Assembly (NCBI RefSeq): GCF_902506375.1
Contig: NZ_LR733284.1
Span: 791,042 to 855,041, forward strand
Source of the DNA: Microbacterium sp. 8M
Lineage (GTDB): Bacteria; Actinomycetota; Actinomycetes; Actinomycetales; Microbacteriaceae
Length of the DNA: 64,000 bases
Reading direction: 5' to 3'
Part shown: positions 42,227 through 50,303 of the stretch, in pieces
Numbering within the stretch: position 1 is the first letter of the stretch
Layout: the number at the start of each line of letters is the position of its first letter
The notes under the pieces: model-generated
Database searches by the model: none
Told to the model about the DNA's origin: nothing
What the model saw: the letters and a program-made list of their open reading frames with translations, nothing else
Translations under genes and position numbers: made by a program

Positions 42227-43561
42227 CTACTTGACCTTCTTGATCGGGAAGATCACGAGAGCGCCGATCAAAGCCAGCACGCCGCAGACGCTGAACCAGA
42301 GCGCGTAGTTGCTTCCGTTCGCGCTCCCGACATAGACCATGATGCCGCCGATCATCGGGGCGAAGGTCTGCGGGAGCGCATTCGCCATGTTGAACACGCC
42401 CAGGTCCTTGCCCGAGTTGTCCGGGTTCGGCAGCACATCGACGACCAACGCCAGGTCGACGCCGACGTAAATGCCGTACGCCGCGCCCATCAAGGCCTCG
42501 AGCACGAAGAACGACCCAACGTCCTGGATGAAGATCAGTGCCACGGTTCCCACCGCGAATAGTGCCGTCGATCCCCAGACGAAGACCTTGCGCTTGCCGA
42601 TCCGGTCCGACCACCAGCCGGCGACCATGCTCACCGGGACGAGCACGATCGTGTAGATCAGCACGCTCAGCGAGATCGTCGGGACGACATCCGCTTCCTT
42701 CAGACCGACGTGATTCATCAGGTAGAAGTACCGGAACGCCGAGAATCCGAAGCTGGCGAAGGTGATGAGGAAGCGCGACCACCAGGCCAGCGCGTAGTCG
42801 GGGAACTTCATCGGGCTGACCCAGAACGTCTCCCACCATTCGCGGAGATCAGCACGCGGCGGCTTGACCGGGAGCACCTGATCCGGCAGCACGAATGCGA
42901 ACACGATCATGGCCACGATCGCGAGGAGCGAAGGAGCGACGAACATGATGACGAGGTCGTTCATGAACCACTGAGCGACGTAAGTTCCGCCCAGGACGCC
43001 CACGTTCTGCGCAATGCCGAGAGCGGCAGTCACCTTGCCGCGCTGGAACCGCGGCACCTGATCGGCGATCGTCGCGATGAACGGCGCGAGCGTCATGTTC
43101 GCACCGAGTTGCGCGAGAGCCCAGCCCACCGTGGCAAGGAACAGATTCGGGGCGACCGCCATGATCAGGAACGCGATCGTCATGATCACGGTGCCGAGCA
43201 CAATCCAAATACGGCGGCGACCCCATTTCGAGGTGGTTCGGTCCGAGAGGCGGCCGAACACGACGTTCGCAATTGTCGCGAAGAGGGCGCCAACACCGCC
43301 AAGTACCGCGCCCGCGCCCGTCGCACCGTCCGCCGTGATCGCCCCCGCATGCACGAGGGACGAGATCTTGATGCCGATCCCGACAATGGCGGGTCCGAGG
43401 AGCGCGATGAAGAAGAGAAGCTGTGCGATCAGCAACCAGGCGACATAGCCGCCCTTCGCGGGTTCGGTCGGCTCCGGGAACCAATGATGATCCCGGGGCG
43501 TTGCGCTGGCGACCGTCATCCCCGAGGGAACTCCCGCGGCGGAACCGCTGACTGAACTCAT
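42227..43561 (-). CDS. MFS transporter, probably for glycosides or sugars
   Basis: A 444-residue major facilitator with about twelve membrane helices. The loop between helices 2 and 3 holds the MFS motif (GRLSDRTTSKWGRRRIWIV), and a similar motif follows helix 8 (AGWWSDRIGKRKVFVWG). The AAAGGAGG Shine-Dalgarno lies 6 bases before ATG 43561; the longer upstream frame is not real. It is divergent from the second GH3 gene. Its GC content is lower than that of its neighbours. Its operon continues into the two TetR genes. It probably imports the substrate of the GH3 enzymes. Confidence 0.93.
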   Translation of the reverse strand: MSSVSGSAAGVPSGMTVASATPRDHHWFPEPTEPAKGGYVAWLLIAQLLFFIALLGPAIVGIGIKISSLVHAGAITADGATGAGAVLGGVGALFATIANVVFGRLSDRTTSKWGRRRIWIVLGTVIMTIAFLIMAVAPNLFLATVGWALAQLGANMTLAPFIATIADQVPRFQRGKVTAALGIAQNVGVLGGTYVAQWFMNDLVIMFVAPSLLAIVAMIVFAFVLPDQVLPVKPPRADLREWWETFWVSPMKFPDYALAWWSRFLITFASFGFSAFRYFYLMNHVGLKEADVVPTISLSVLIYTIVLVPVSMVAGWWSDRIGKRKVFVWGSTALFAVGTVALIFIQDVGSFFVLEALMGAAYGIYVGVDLALVVDVLPNPDNSGKDLGVFNMANALPQTFAPMIGGIMVYVGSANGSNYALWFSVCGVLALIGALVIFPIKKVK

Positions 43562-43637
43562 ACCTGCCTCCTTTGGCCGGCCGAGGAGGAGAGCGGACAC
43601 CACGCTGCGCCGCCAGGGAGCTCCGGGCCTCGTGCGT

Positions 43638-43669
43638 GAAAACCTATACGGTTCAAGTTTCTGTTGCAA
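43638..43669 (-). promoter_or_regulatory. Promoter and operator-like motif of the MFS gene
   Basis: On the minus strand TTGCAA (43669-43664) and TAGGTT (43646-43641) are separated by 17 bases. The motif GAAAACCTATACGGTTCAAG (from 43638) covers the -10 and spacer. Its AACC...GGTT half-sites are shared with the other sites at this locus. Confidence 0.6.
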
Positions 43670-43708
43670 GAACATTTCAGCCGCCCGCGCCGGCGACCAC
43701 TGGAGCGC

Positions 43709-43740
43709 TTGTCTGCAAAAACCTACGCCACTATGGTTTT
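43709..43740 (+). promoter_or_regulatory. Promoter and operator-like palindrome of GH3 gene 2
   Basis: TTGTCT (43709-43714) and TATGGT (43732-43737) are separated by 17 bases. The inverted repeat AAAACC (43718-43723) and GGTTTT (43735-43740) overlaps the spacer and -10, a good place for repression by TetR. It shares the AAAACCTA core with the MFS site. Confidence 0.6.
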
Positions 43741-43771
43741 CCCAATGAACCCCGATGGCAAGGAGCCTGCA

Positions 43772-45994
43772 ATGACGGACGCCCCGGATCTGCGCGCCGC
43801 AGACCTCACGCTCGAAGAGAAGGCGGCGCTCACAAGCGGGGCCGACTTCTGGACCACGAAGGCGATCGACCGGGTCGGGATCCCCTCGATCATGCTGACC
43901 GACGGCCCGCACGGTCTGCGCAAGCAGGCCGCAGGCAACGACCACCTCGGCCTCGCCGGATCCGTGCCGGCCACCTGCTTCCCGCCGGCCGTCGGCCTGA
44001 GCGCGACGTTCGACCCGGAGCTCGCGGAACGCGTGGGCGTCGCCCTCGGCGTCGAGTCGGCGATCGAGGACGTCGCGGTCATCCTCGGCCCCGGCATCAA
44101 CATCAAGCGTTCGCCGCTATGCGGCCGCAACTTCGAGTACATGTCGGAGGATCCGATCGTCTCCGGCGCGATGGGCGCCGGGCTGGTGAAGGGGATCCAG
44201 TCACAGGGCGTCGGCAGCTCGCTCAAGCACTTCGCTGCCAACAACCAGGAGACCGATCGCCTGCGGGTATCCAGCGACGTGGATCCGCGGCCGCTGCGGG
44301 AGATCTACCTGCGCGGTTTCGAGCGTGTGGTCCGCGATGCGCAGCCGTGGACCGTGATGTGCTCGTACAACCGCATCAACGGCGTGTACGCGTCGGAGGA
44401 TCCCTGGCTGCTCACAGAGGTGCTGCGCGACGAGTGGGGCTACCAGGGCATCGTCGTCTCCGACTGGGGCGCCGTGAACGACCGCATCGCCGGCATCGTC
44501 GCCGGGATGGATCTCGAGATGCCGTCGAGCGGCGGCCGCACCGACGCGGAGATCGTCGCGGCGGTGCGCGAGGGGCGACTCGACGAGAAGGAGCTGGACG
44601 TGGTCGTGGACCGCCTCCTCGCCCTGGCCGCCAAGGCGCAGGCCCGCCCCGCCGCCCGCGGACCGCTCGACGTCGACGCCCACCACGCCCTCGCCCGCGA
44701 GGTCGCCGGGAGGGCGATCGTGCTGCTCAAGAACGAGGGAGTGCTGCCCCTGGCACGCGACGCTCGCCTCGCGGTGATCGGCGAGTTCGCGCGCACGCCG
44801 CGCTACCAGGGCGCCGGTTCCTCGCAGATCAACCCCACCCGGGTGGATGCCGCCCTGGACGCGATCCGCGCGGTCGCCGGCGACGTGCCGTTCGCTGCCG
44901 GTTTCGACATCACGCCCGAGGGCGTGCCCGACGCCGACACCGCGCGGCTGCGCGACGAGGCCGTCGCCGTCGCCCGCGACGCGGAGACGGTGCTCCTGTT
45001 CCTCGGCGTGCCCTCGCACGAGGAGTCGGAGGGCTACGACCGCGAGCACATCGACCTCCCGGCGGCGCAGCTCGAACTCCTCGACGCCATCGTCGAGGTG
45101 AATCCGAACGTCGTCGTCGTGCTCTCCAACGGCGGGGTGGTCGCCCTGCCGTTCGCCGACAAGGTGCCGGCGATCGTGGAGGCGTGGCTGCTCGGCCAGG
45201 CCGGCGGATCCGCCACGGCCGACGTGCTGTTCGGCGACGTGAACCCGTCCGGCCGGCTGGCGGAGACCATCCCGCTGCGCCTCGAGGACACCCCGGCGTT
45301 CGGCAACTTCCCCGGCGAGCACGGACACGTGCGCTACGGCGAAGGGCTTCTCGTCGGCTACCGCTGGTACGACGAGAAGCGGCTCGCCGTGCGGTATCCG
45401 TTCGGACACGGCCTGTCGTACACGACCTTCGCCTACGGGGAGGCGACCGCCGCGGTGCGCGAGGACGGAGACATCGTCGTCCTGGTGCCGGTGACGAACA
45501 CGGGCACCGTCGCCGGACGTGAGGTCGTGCAGGCGTACACCGCGCTGCCCGGGTCGAGCGTGCAGCGTCCTCCGCGCGAGCTCAAGGCGTTCGCGTCAGT
45601 GCAGCTGGCACCGGGCGAGACCGCGTCGGTCGCCCTGCGGATCCGCCGGTCGGAGCTGGCGTACTGGGATGTCCGCCTCGACCGCTGGATCGTGGAGGGC
45701 GGCGACTACGTCATCGAGGTGGGTGCGTCCAGCCGCGACCTGCGCACCTCGGCCAGGGTCGCCGTGGAAGGCGATGAGGTCGTGCTGCCGGTGTCGCTGA
45801 ACTCGTCCTTCGACGAGCTGCTGCAGGATCCGGTCGTGGGCGCCGACCTGCGGGCGCTGATCGAGGAGCGCTACGGCACGGGCGAGAACCAGCTGCTGAA
45901 GATGCTCGGCAACTTCCCGGTCGGCCGCCTGGACGGCTTCCCGCTGCCGCGGACCGACCTGGTCGAGCTCGTGGAGCGCGCGCAGCGCGGGTGA
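43772..45994 (+). CDS. GH3 beta-glucosidase-family glycoside hydrolase
   Basis: A 740-residue GH3 enzyme, the usual length for a two-domain plus fibronectin-III type member. Substrate and catalytic motifs: TDGPHGLRKQ near residue 50, KHFAANNQETDR, the nucleophile in GIVVSDWGAVNDR, and GAGSSQINPTR in domain 2. The C-terminal 70 residues (NSSFDELLQDPVVGADLRAL, then FPVGRLDGFPLPRTDLVELV) form an extra helical tail also seen at the start of the SDR at 15253. ATG 43772 is preferred because AAGGAG lies 6 bases upstream; an in-frame ATG at 43745 lacks one. No signal peptide is seen. Confidence 0.95.
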   Translation: MTDAPDLRAADLTLEEKAALTSGADFWTTKAIDRVGIPSIMLTDGPHGLRKQAAGNDHLGLAGSVPATCFPPAVGLSATFDPELAERVGVALGVESAIEDVAVILGPGINIKRSPLCGRNFEYMSEDPIVSGAMGAGLVKGIQSQGVGSSLKHFAANNQETDRLRVSSDVDPRPLREIYLRGFERVVRDAQPWTVMCSYNRINGVYASEDPWLLTEVLRDEWGYQGIVVSDWGAVNDRIAGIVAGMDLEMPSSGGRTDAEIVAAVREGRLDEKELDVVVDRLLALAAKAQARPAARGPLDVDAHHALAREVAGRAIVLLKNEGVLPLARDARLAVIGEFARTPRYQGAGSSQINPTRVDAALDAIRAVAGDVPFAAGFDITPEGVPDADTARLRDEAVAVARDAETVLLFLGVPSHEESEGYDREHIDLPAAQLELLDAIVEVNPNVVVVLSNGGVVALPFADKVPAIVEAWLLGQAGGSATADVLFGDVNPSGRLAETIPLRLEDTPAFGNFPGEHGHVRYGEGLLVGYRWYDEKRLAVRYPFGHGLSYTTFAYGEATAAVREDGDIVVLVPVTNTGTVAGREVVQAYTALPGSSVQRPPRELKAFASVQLAPGETASVALRIRRSELAYWDVRLDRWIVEGGDYVIEVGASSRDLRTSARVAVEGDEVVLPVSLNSSFDELLQDPVVGADLRALIEERYGTGENQLLKMLGNFPVGRLDGFPLPRTDLVELVERAQRG

Positions 45995-46010
45995 CGTCCC
46001 GCGTCGGTTC

Positions 46011-46066
46011 GCGGCACGGAGCTTCGCGACACGCAGCTTCGCGGCACGCAGCTTCGCGGCACGGAG
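46011..46066. repeat. 15-base tandem repeat between convergent genes
   Basis: About 3.7 copies of a unit close to GCGGCACGCAGCTTC (46011, 46026, 46041, 46056). It fills the 87-base gap between the convergent GH3 and lipase-maturation genes. Nothing else is seen there. Confidence 0.85.
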
Positions 46067-46081
46067 GACGGAGGGCGTCGG

Positions 46082-47611
46082 TCACCTCGGACCGGCGCCC
46101 TCGCCGTCGGAGAGCGAGAGCGGCCGCACGACGACGCGTCGGCGGTCGCGCTCCCACACGCGCCCGCTCTCGCGGTGCTCGGCGCGGGTGGCGAACCGGT
46201 ATCGGTAGGCGACGGCCCGCACCTGGGCCGGCCTCTCGCCCGCGAACGGGTCGTGCCGCAGCAGCCGCAGCGTCGGCGGATCCGCCTCCAGCAGGCGCAC
46301 GAGGAGCATCGCGAACCAGTCCTCGTACATCCGCCCCAGCGGCAGGAACCACATCAGCCAGTCCAGCCGCAGGTGATACGGCGCGAACTGCCGCGGGACC
46401 CGATGAAGGTCGCCCGGCTTGCCCTTGAAGTGGTACTCGCGCCACTCCCCCACGATCGGATCCGGATCCGCGTCGGGCCGCATCGTGCCCTCGATGACGA
46501 TCTCGATCCGCTCCTTCGTGACCGTGCCGAAGGCCCCGTAGGCGTTGGCGAGCTGCCAGCGGTTGAACGACGCGTTCATCGCCTGGGTGCGCGAGAACAG
46601 GTTGCGCACGGCAGGCACGGAGAGCCAGACGTACAGCACGCCCACCGCCGTGGTCACCACGAGCCAGGGCAGCCAGAGCCCATCGACGACCCACGGCAGC
46701 ACTGTGGGGGCCTGCCGTGGAGCACCGGACGGGATCCCGATCGCCGAGAAGGCGAGCACGATCGTCGCCCAGTTCAGCCACGCGAAGTTGCCCGTGAGCA
46801 CGAGCCACAGCTGCGTCGCGATGACGACGATCGCACCCGCCGCACCGACGATCGCGGGCCAGGTCGCTGAGCCCGTCGAAGCGCCGGGGATCCACAGCCC
46901 CAGGATCGGAGCGAGCAGCAGCCACGGCGCGCCGAGCTGGGCGACGTGGTTGCCGATCACCTCCATCCGGTGGAACCACGCGGGCAGCAGATGCGCCTGC
47001 CTGCTGAGCGGACCAGGCATCGGCTGGGTCTCATGGTGGTACATGAGCGCGGTGAGGTCGCGCCACTCGCGCCCGCCCCGGATCTTGATCATGCCGGCGC
47101 CGAACTCGAGCCGGATCACGAGCCACCAGAACAGCACGATGATCACGGTGGGCGGCGGCTCGGAGTCGGATCCGAGGAACGCGGCGAGGAACCCGGCCTC
47201 CAGCAGCAGCATCTCCCAGCCGAAGCCGTAGAAGGTCTGCCCGATCGACGAGATCGACATGTACCCGAGCCAGAGCAGCAGGAAGCACGCCATCGGCACC
47301 CATGGCGGGGCGAGCTGCGGGATCCCGGCGACCAGCGCGACGGAGACGACGATGCCGGCGACGCAGAGCGCCACAAGGCGACGGTCGGAGTACCGGACCC
47401 GGCGGAACAACGTCGGGCGCAGGAGCCTGCGGGCGCGGGCGGAGTTGCCGACCCACGCCAGCAGCTCCGGCGCCGGCAGCAGCCCGTGCTCTCCGAGCAG
47501 CGCTCGGAACTGGTTCAGGGTGCTGACGAACGCGACGAAGTACAGCGCGGCGATGCCCCTCTGGAGCACCTCTCGCGCGAACCCGAAGTCGACCGCCGCG
47601 AAGCCGTCCAT
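46082..47611 (-). CDS. Lipase maturation factor family membrane protein
   Basis: A 509-residue membrane protein of the lipase maturation factor (LMF) family. Conserved pieces include FFxxFGWEMLLLEAGFLAAF-like YGFGWEMLLLEAGFLAAF, LVIRLEFGAGMIKIRGG, HHETQPMPGPLS and the C-terminal FKGKPGDLHRVPRQFAPYHL and DWLMWFLPLGR. In animals LMF1 helps fold lipases in the ER; bacterial roles are unknown. A copy of the dispersed repeat (46862-46888) adds GASTGSAT in a loop between membrane helices. TAGCCT lies 6 bases before ATG 47611, so it is probably leaderless. Confidence 0.88.
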   Translation of the reverse strand: MDGFAAVDFGFAREVLQRGIAALYFVAFVSTLNQFRALLGEHGLLPAPELLAWVGNSARARRLLRPTLFRRVRYSDRRLVALCVAGIVVSVALVAGIPQLAPPWVPMACFLLLWLGYMSISSIGQTFYGFGWEMLLLEAGFLAAFLGSDSEPPPTVIIVLFWWLVIRLEFGAGMIKIRGGREWRDLTALMYHHETQPMPGPLSRQAHLLPAWFHRMEVIGNHVAQLGAPWLLLAPILGLWIPGASTGSATWPAIVGAAGAIVVIATQLWLVLTGNFAWLNWATIVLAFSAIGIPSGAPRQAPTVLPWVVDGLWLPWLVVTTAVGVLYVWLSVPAVRNLFSRTQAMNASFNRWQLANAYGAFGTVTKERIEIVIEGTMRPDADPDPIVGEWREYHFKGKPGDLHRVPRQFAPYHLRLDWLMWFLPLGRMYEDWFAMLLVRLLEADPPTLRLLRHDPFAGERPAQVRAVAYRYRFATRAEHRESGRVWERDRRRVVVRPLSLSDGEGAGPR

Positions 47612-47698
47612 GAATCCAGGCTAGGGCCGACGCGACCGCGTGGGAGGGGCCTTGACAGCCGGACGCCGCACCCGGGCGGCATCCGGATGCGGGCCGCC

Positions 47699-48082
47699 TC
47701 AGACCTGGGGCAGCGCCGCGACCACGTCGATCTCGACGAGGATCCCCGCCAGCTGGGAGCCCACCGTCGTGCGCACGGGATACGGAGCCGTGAAGAACTC
47801 CTGGTAGGCCTCGTTGAACTCGGCGAAGTCGGCGAGGTCCTGCAGGTGCACCGTCGACTTGACCACGTCGTCCATGGTCAGGCCGTGCACCGCGAGTACC
47901 TTCTGGATGTTGCGCAGCACCTGACGGGTCTGGTCGCCCACATTGTCGGCGATGGCGTGGTCGTTCGCCGCGTCCTGCGGGCCGAAGCCGGCCGTGTACA
48001 GGAATCCGTTCGCGACGACCCCGTGGCTGTAGGGGCCGGCGGGGGCGGGGGCGCCTTCGGCGTAGAACCCGATCTTGGGCAT
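47699..48082 (-). CDS. RidA family (enamine/imine deaminase) protein
   Basis: A 127-residue RidA/YjgF protein. The family sequence is clear (GPYSHGVVANGFLYTAG, then NIQKVLAVHGLTMDDVVKST and PVRTTVGSQLAG). RidA proteins hydrolyse reactive enamines/imines released by PLP-dependent dehydratases. GAAGGAG lies before ATG 48082. It is downstream of an IclR gene and, beyond a deacylase stub, of a PLP-dependent deaminase gene on the same strand, so it probably clears the deaminase's intermediate. Confidence 0.92.
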   Translation of the reverse strand: MPKIGFYAEGAPAPAGPYSHGVVANGFLYTAGFGPQDAANDHAIADNVGDQTRQVLRNIQKVLAVHGLTMDDVVKSTVHLQDLADFAEFNEAYQEFFTAPYPVRTTVGSQLAGILVEIDVVAALPQV

Positions 48083-48105
48083 CTTCTTCTCCTTCTCGGT
48101 GCGGT

Positions 48106-48837
48106 TCATCCCAGCTGGCGGGAGATCTCTGCGGCGGTCTCGCGCAGCATGGGCACGCGCTGCTCGAGCTGCTCGCGGCTCTGGGCGGCGCGCAGCGCCG
48201 TGAGCGACAGCGCGCCGACGACGCCGGCGGACGTCACGATCGGCACCGCGACGCACCCGACGAAGTCCTCGAACTCGGCGTCGTCGAGCGCCCACCCGCG
48301 TCGTGCGGTGACAGCGAGGTCGGCGTCGAGGGCCGCGCGAGTGGTCAGGGTGTTGGCGGTGTACCGATGCCAGTCGCATCCGGCGAGCACGGCGTCGCGG
48401 CGGTCGGTCGGCAGTTCGGCGAGAACCGCCTTGCCGATGCCGCTGCAGTACGGCGGCACCGAGGCGCCGACCCGGGAGTACATCCGCACACCGGCTGCAT
48501 CCTCGACCTTGTCGACGTACACGATCTCGTCGCCGATCAGCGCACCCAGATGCACGGTGTTGCCGACGATGCGATGCAGCCGGCGCATGTGCGCGAAGGC
48601 GGCGCCACGCAGATCGAGCTGCTCGAGGGCGGCGCCGCCGAGCACGGCGAGCTGCATGCCCAGCGCGTAGCGTCCGTCGGCCTGCTTCCGCACGAAGCCG
48701 ACGTGCTCCAGGCTCTGCAGCTCGCGGAACATCGTCGTGCGGTGGATCCCGAACTCCGCGGCGAGCTCGCTCACCGACGAGGGCTCGCCGGTGAGCGAGG
48801 CCAGGATGGCGGCGGCGCGGGTGACGCTCTGCGACAT
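48106..48837 (-). CDS. IclR family transcriptional regulator
   Basis: A 243-residue IclR regulator. The winged helix-turn-helix is at about residues 5-60 (VTRAAAILASLTGEPSSVSE, then HRTTMFRELQSLEHVGFV). The ligand-binding domain contains VPPYCSGIGKAVLAELP. ATG 48837 is preceded by GAGGAGG. It lies among the sugar-acid/amino-acid genes and is the likely regulator of both the deaminase operon and the divergent kinase operon through dyads at 50254-50278. Confidence 0.93.
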   Translation of the reverse strand: MSQSVTRAAAILASLTGEPSSVSELAAEFGIHRTTMFRELQSLEHVGFVRKQADGRYALGMQLAVLGGAALEQLDLRGAAFAHMRRLHRIVGNTVHLGALIGDEIVYVDKVEDAAGVRMYSRVGASVPPYCSGIGKAVLAELPTDRRDAVLAGCDWHRYTANTLTTRAALDADLAVTARRGWALDDAEFEDFVGCVAVPIVTSAGVVGALSLTALRAAQSREQLEQRVPMLRETAAEISRQLG

Positions 48838-48841
48838 CGGC

Positions 48842-48961
48842 TCACGCACCTCCTCTGCGCAGGCCGCGGCCGGGAAGCAGGCCGCGGCCGGCGACGTCGA
48901 CGCGCACGGCACCGGCCGGTGTGACCACCGAACCACCGCGCAGGACTGCACGACCGGACAT
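48842..48961 (-). pseudogene. 5' stub of a D-aminoacylase/N-acyl-deacylase gene
   Basis: A 39-codon frame with a strong GAGGAG Shine-Dalgarno. Its first 24 residues (SGRAVLRGGSVVTPAGAVRV and next) match the start of amidohydrolase-type D-aminoacylases, which open with a beta-strand of this form. After about residue 25 the sequence changes to low-complexity arginine/glycine and stops. I read it as the remnant of a deacylase gene deleted from between the deaminase and IclR genes. It overlaps nothing; IclR begins 5 bases beyond its stop. Confidence 0.6.
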
Positions 48962-48978
48962 GACGCTCCTCGAAGTCT

Positions 48979-50232
48979 TCAGAAGTAAGTGCGGACGAGG
49001 CCGATGACCGCACCGGATTCGAGCGAGTCGACGACCGGCATCACGCGCCACTTGTCGAACGCGGTGCAGGGGTGCGAGAGGCCGAATCGCACGACCGAAC
49101 CGATCGGCAGCGGCTCAGCCGGCCGTACGTATGCGTGCTGGTCGTTCATGGCCGAGACGCCGGCCTCGACCGGCTGCCAGGGCCCGGAGAGGTCGGCCGC
49201 GACGGCGCGCGGGATCGGCAGACCCTCGTCGTAGGGGAAGTCGCGCTTGCCGGCGTCGACCAGCGCGAGGCCGGCCTCGGGAGCCGACACGACGCGGGCG
49301 ATGCCGTGCATCGCGTTGACGAAATGGGGTCCCTCGCCCGCGCCGCCCTCGTCGAACGGCGAGATGCCGCGGTAGAACCCGTCGTCGTGCACGATGTACG
49401 CGCCGGAGCGCAGGGTGAAGCGGGTGCGCCCGTCGCGCTCGGCAGCGGACCACACCTCGGCGACGATCTCGAAGTAGGCGCTGCCTCCGGCGGTCACGTA
49501 CACCTCGCCGTCGTCGTAGAGCGGCGTGATCGCACGGTGCAGCGCGAGCTGGGTCTCGAGGTAGGTGCGCACTGCAGCGAGTCCCTCGGGCGAGCGGTCG
49601 TGCGCGAGGCTGCCCTCATAGCCCGCGACGCCGGCCAGACGCAGCACGTCGGATGCCGCGATGCGCTCGGCGAGCGCGACGGCCTCGTCGACGGAACGGG
49701 CGCCGGTGCGTCCGCCCTCGGCGCCCAGCTCGACGCACACGTCGATCGGGCGCGGCAGCTCCGTTCCGCTCAACCCGCGCTCCATGGCGTCGACGGTGGC
49801 GAGCGAGTCGGCCCAGCAGACGAACCGGAATGCGGGGTCGGCGAGCTCGCCCGCGAGCCACGTCAATGCACGGGCGTCGACGGCGGAGTTGGCGAGCATG
49901 ATCGAGTCGAGACCGAGGTCGCGGCCGGTGCGCACCTGCCCCATGGTCGCGAGAGTGATGCCCAGGGCGCCGGCGTCGATCTGACGCTTCCACAGCTCCG
50001 GCGCCATCGTGGTCTTGCCGTGCGGCATGATCTCCAGGCCGCGCTCGGCGCACCAGGCGGCCATGGTCGCGACATTCGCTCGCATCCCGGCGTCGTCGAG
50101 CACGATCAGCGGCGTCCAGAACTCGTCGAGGCGGGGTCCGGTCGCGAGGAACTCGGATACCGCCATGCCGATCGCGCGTTCCGGGATCCCCTTGTCGCGT
50201 GCCGTGAGCAGCTCGTCGTCCATGCGGGCCAT
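48979..50232 (-). CDS. PLP-dependent amino acid deaminase (D-serine dehydratase-like fold III)
   Basis: A 417-residue fold-type III PLP enzyme of the alanine racemase N / D-serine dehydratase-like family. The PLP lysine is probably K73 (EIMPHGKTTMAPEL). The C-terminal domain has the metal-binding HxC pattern (FGLSHPCTAFDKW), as in D-threonine aldolase and D-serine dehydratase. AGAAGGAG lies 6 bases before ATG 50232. It is usually annotated as amino acid deaminase; the kinase and aldolase beside it suggest D-glucosaminate as substrate, giving 2-keto-3-deoxygluconate and ammonia. The substrate is inferred. Confidence 0.88.
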   Translation of the reverse strand: MARMDDELLTARDKGIPERAIGMAVSEFLATGPRLDEFWTPLIVLDDAGMRANVATMAAWCAERGLEIMPHGKTTMAPELWKRQIDAGALGITLATMGQVRTGRDLGLDSIMLANSAVDARALTWLAGELADPAFRFVCWADSLATVDAMERGLSGTELPRPIDVCVELGAEGGRTGARSVDEAVALAERIAASDVLRLAGVAGYEGSLAHDRSPEGLAAVRTYLETQLALHRAITPLYDDGEVYVTAGGSAYFEIVAEVWSAAERDGRTRFTLRSGAYIVHDDGFYRGISPFDEGGAGEGPHFVNAMHGIARVVSAPEAGLALVDAGKRDFPYDEGLPIPRAVAADLSGPWQPVEAGVSAMNDQHAYVRPAEPLPIGSVVRFGLSHPCTAFDKWRVMPVVDSLESGAVIGLVRTYF

Positions 50233-50253
50233 TCTGCACTCCTTCTCGAGGGG

Positions 50254-50278
50254 TGTGCAAATAGCACAACACTCGTTG
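50254..50278. promoter_or_regulatory. Candidate IclR operators in the divergent promoter region
   Basis: Two overlapping dyads: TGTGC-aaata-GCACA (50254-50268) and CAAC-actc-GTTG (50267-50278). They lie in the 71-base gap between the divergent deaminase and kinase genes. A regulator bound here could control both. Confidence 0.5.
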
Positions 50279-50303
50279 CACCACACGCACATGCTGCTTC
50301 ACC

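Noticed and set aside
43664-43771. Upstream in-frame starts of the second GH3 gene
   Set aside because: They lie in the promoter/operator region and lack a ribosome-binding site, while ATG 43772 has AAGGAG.
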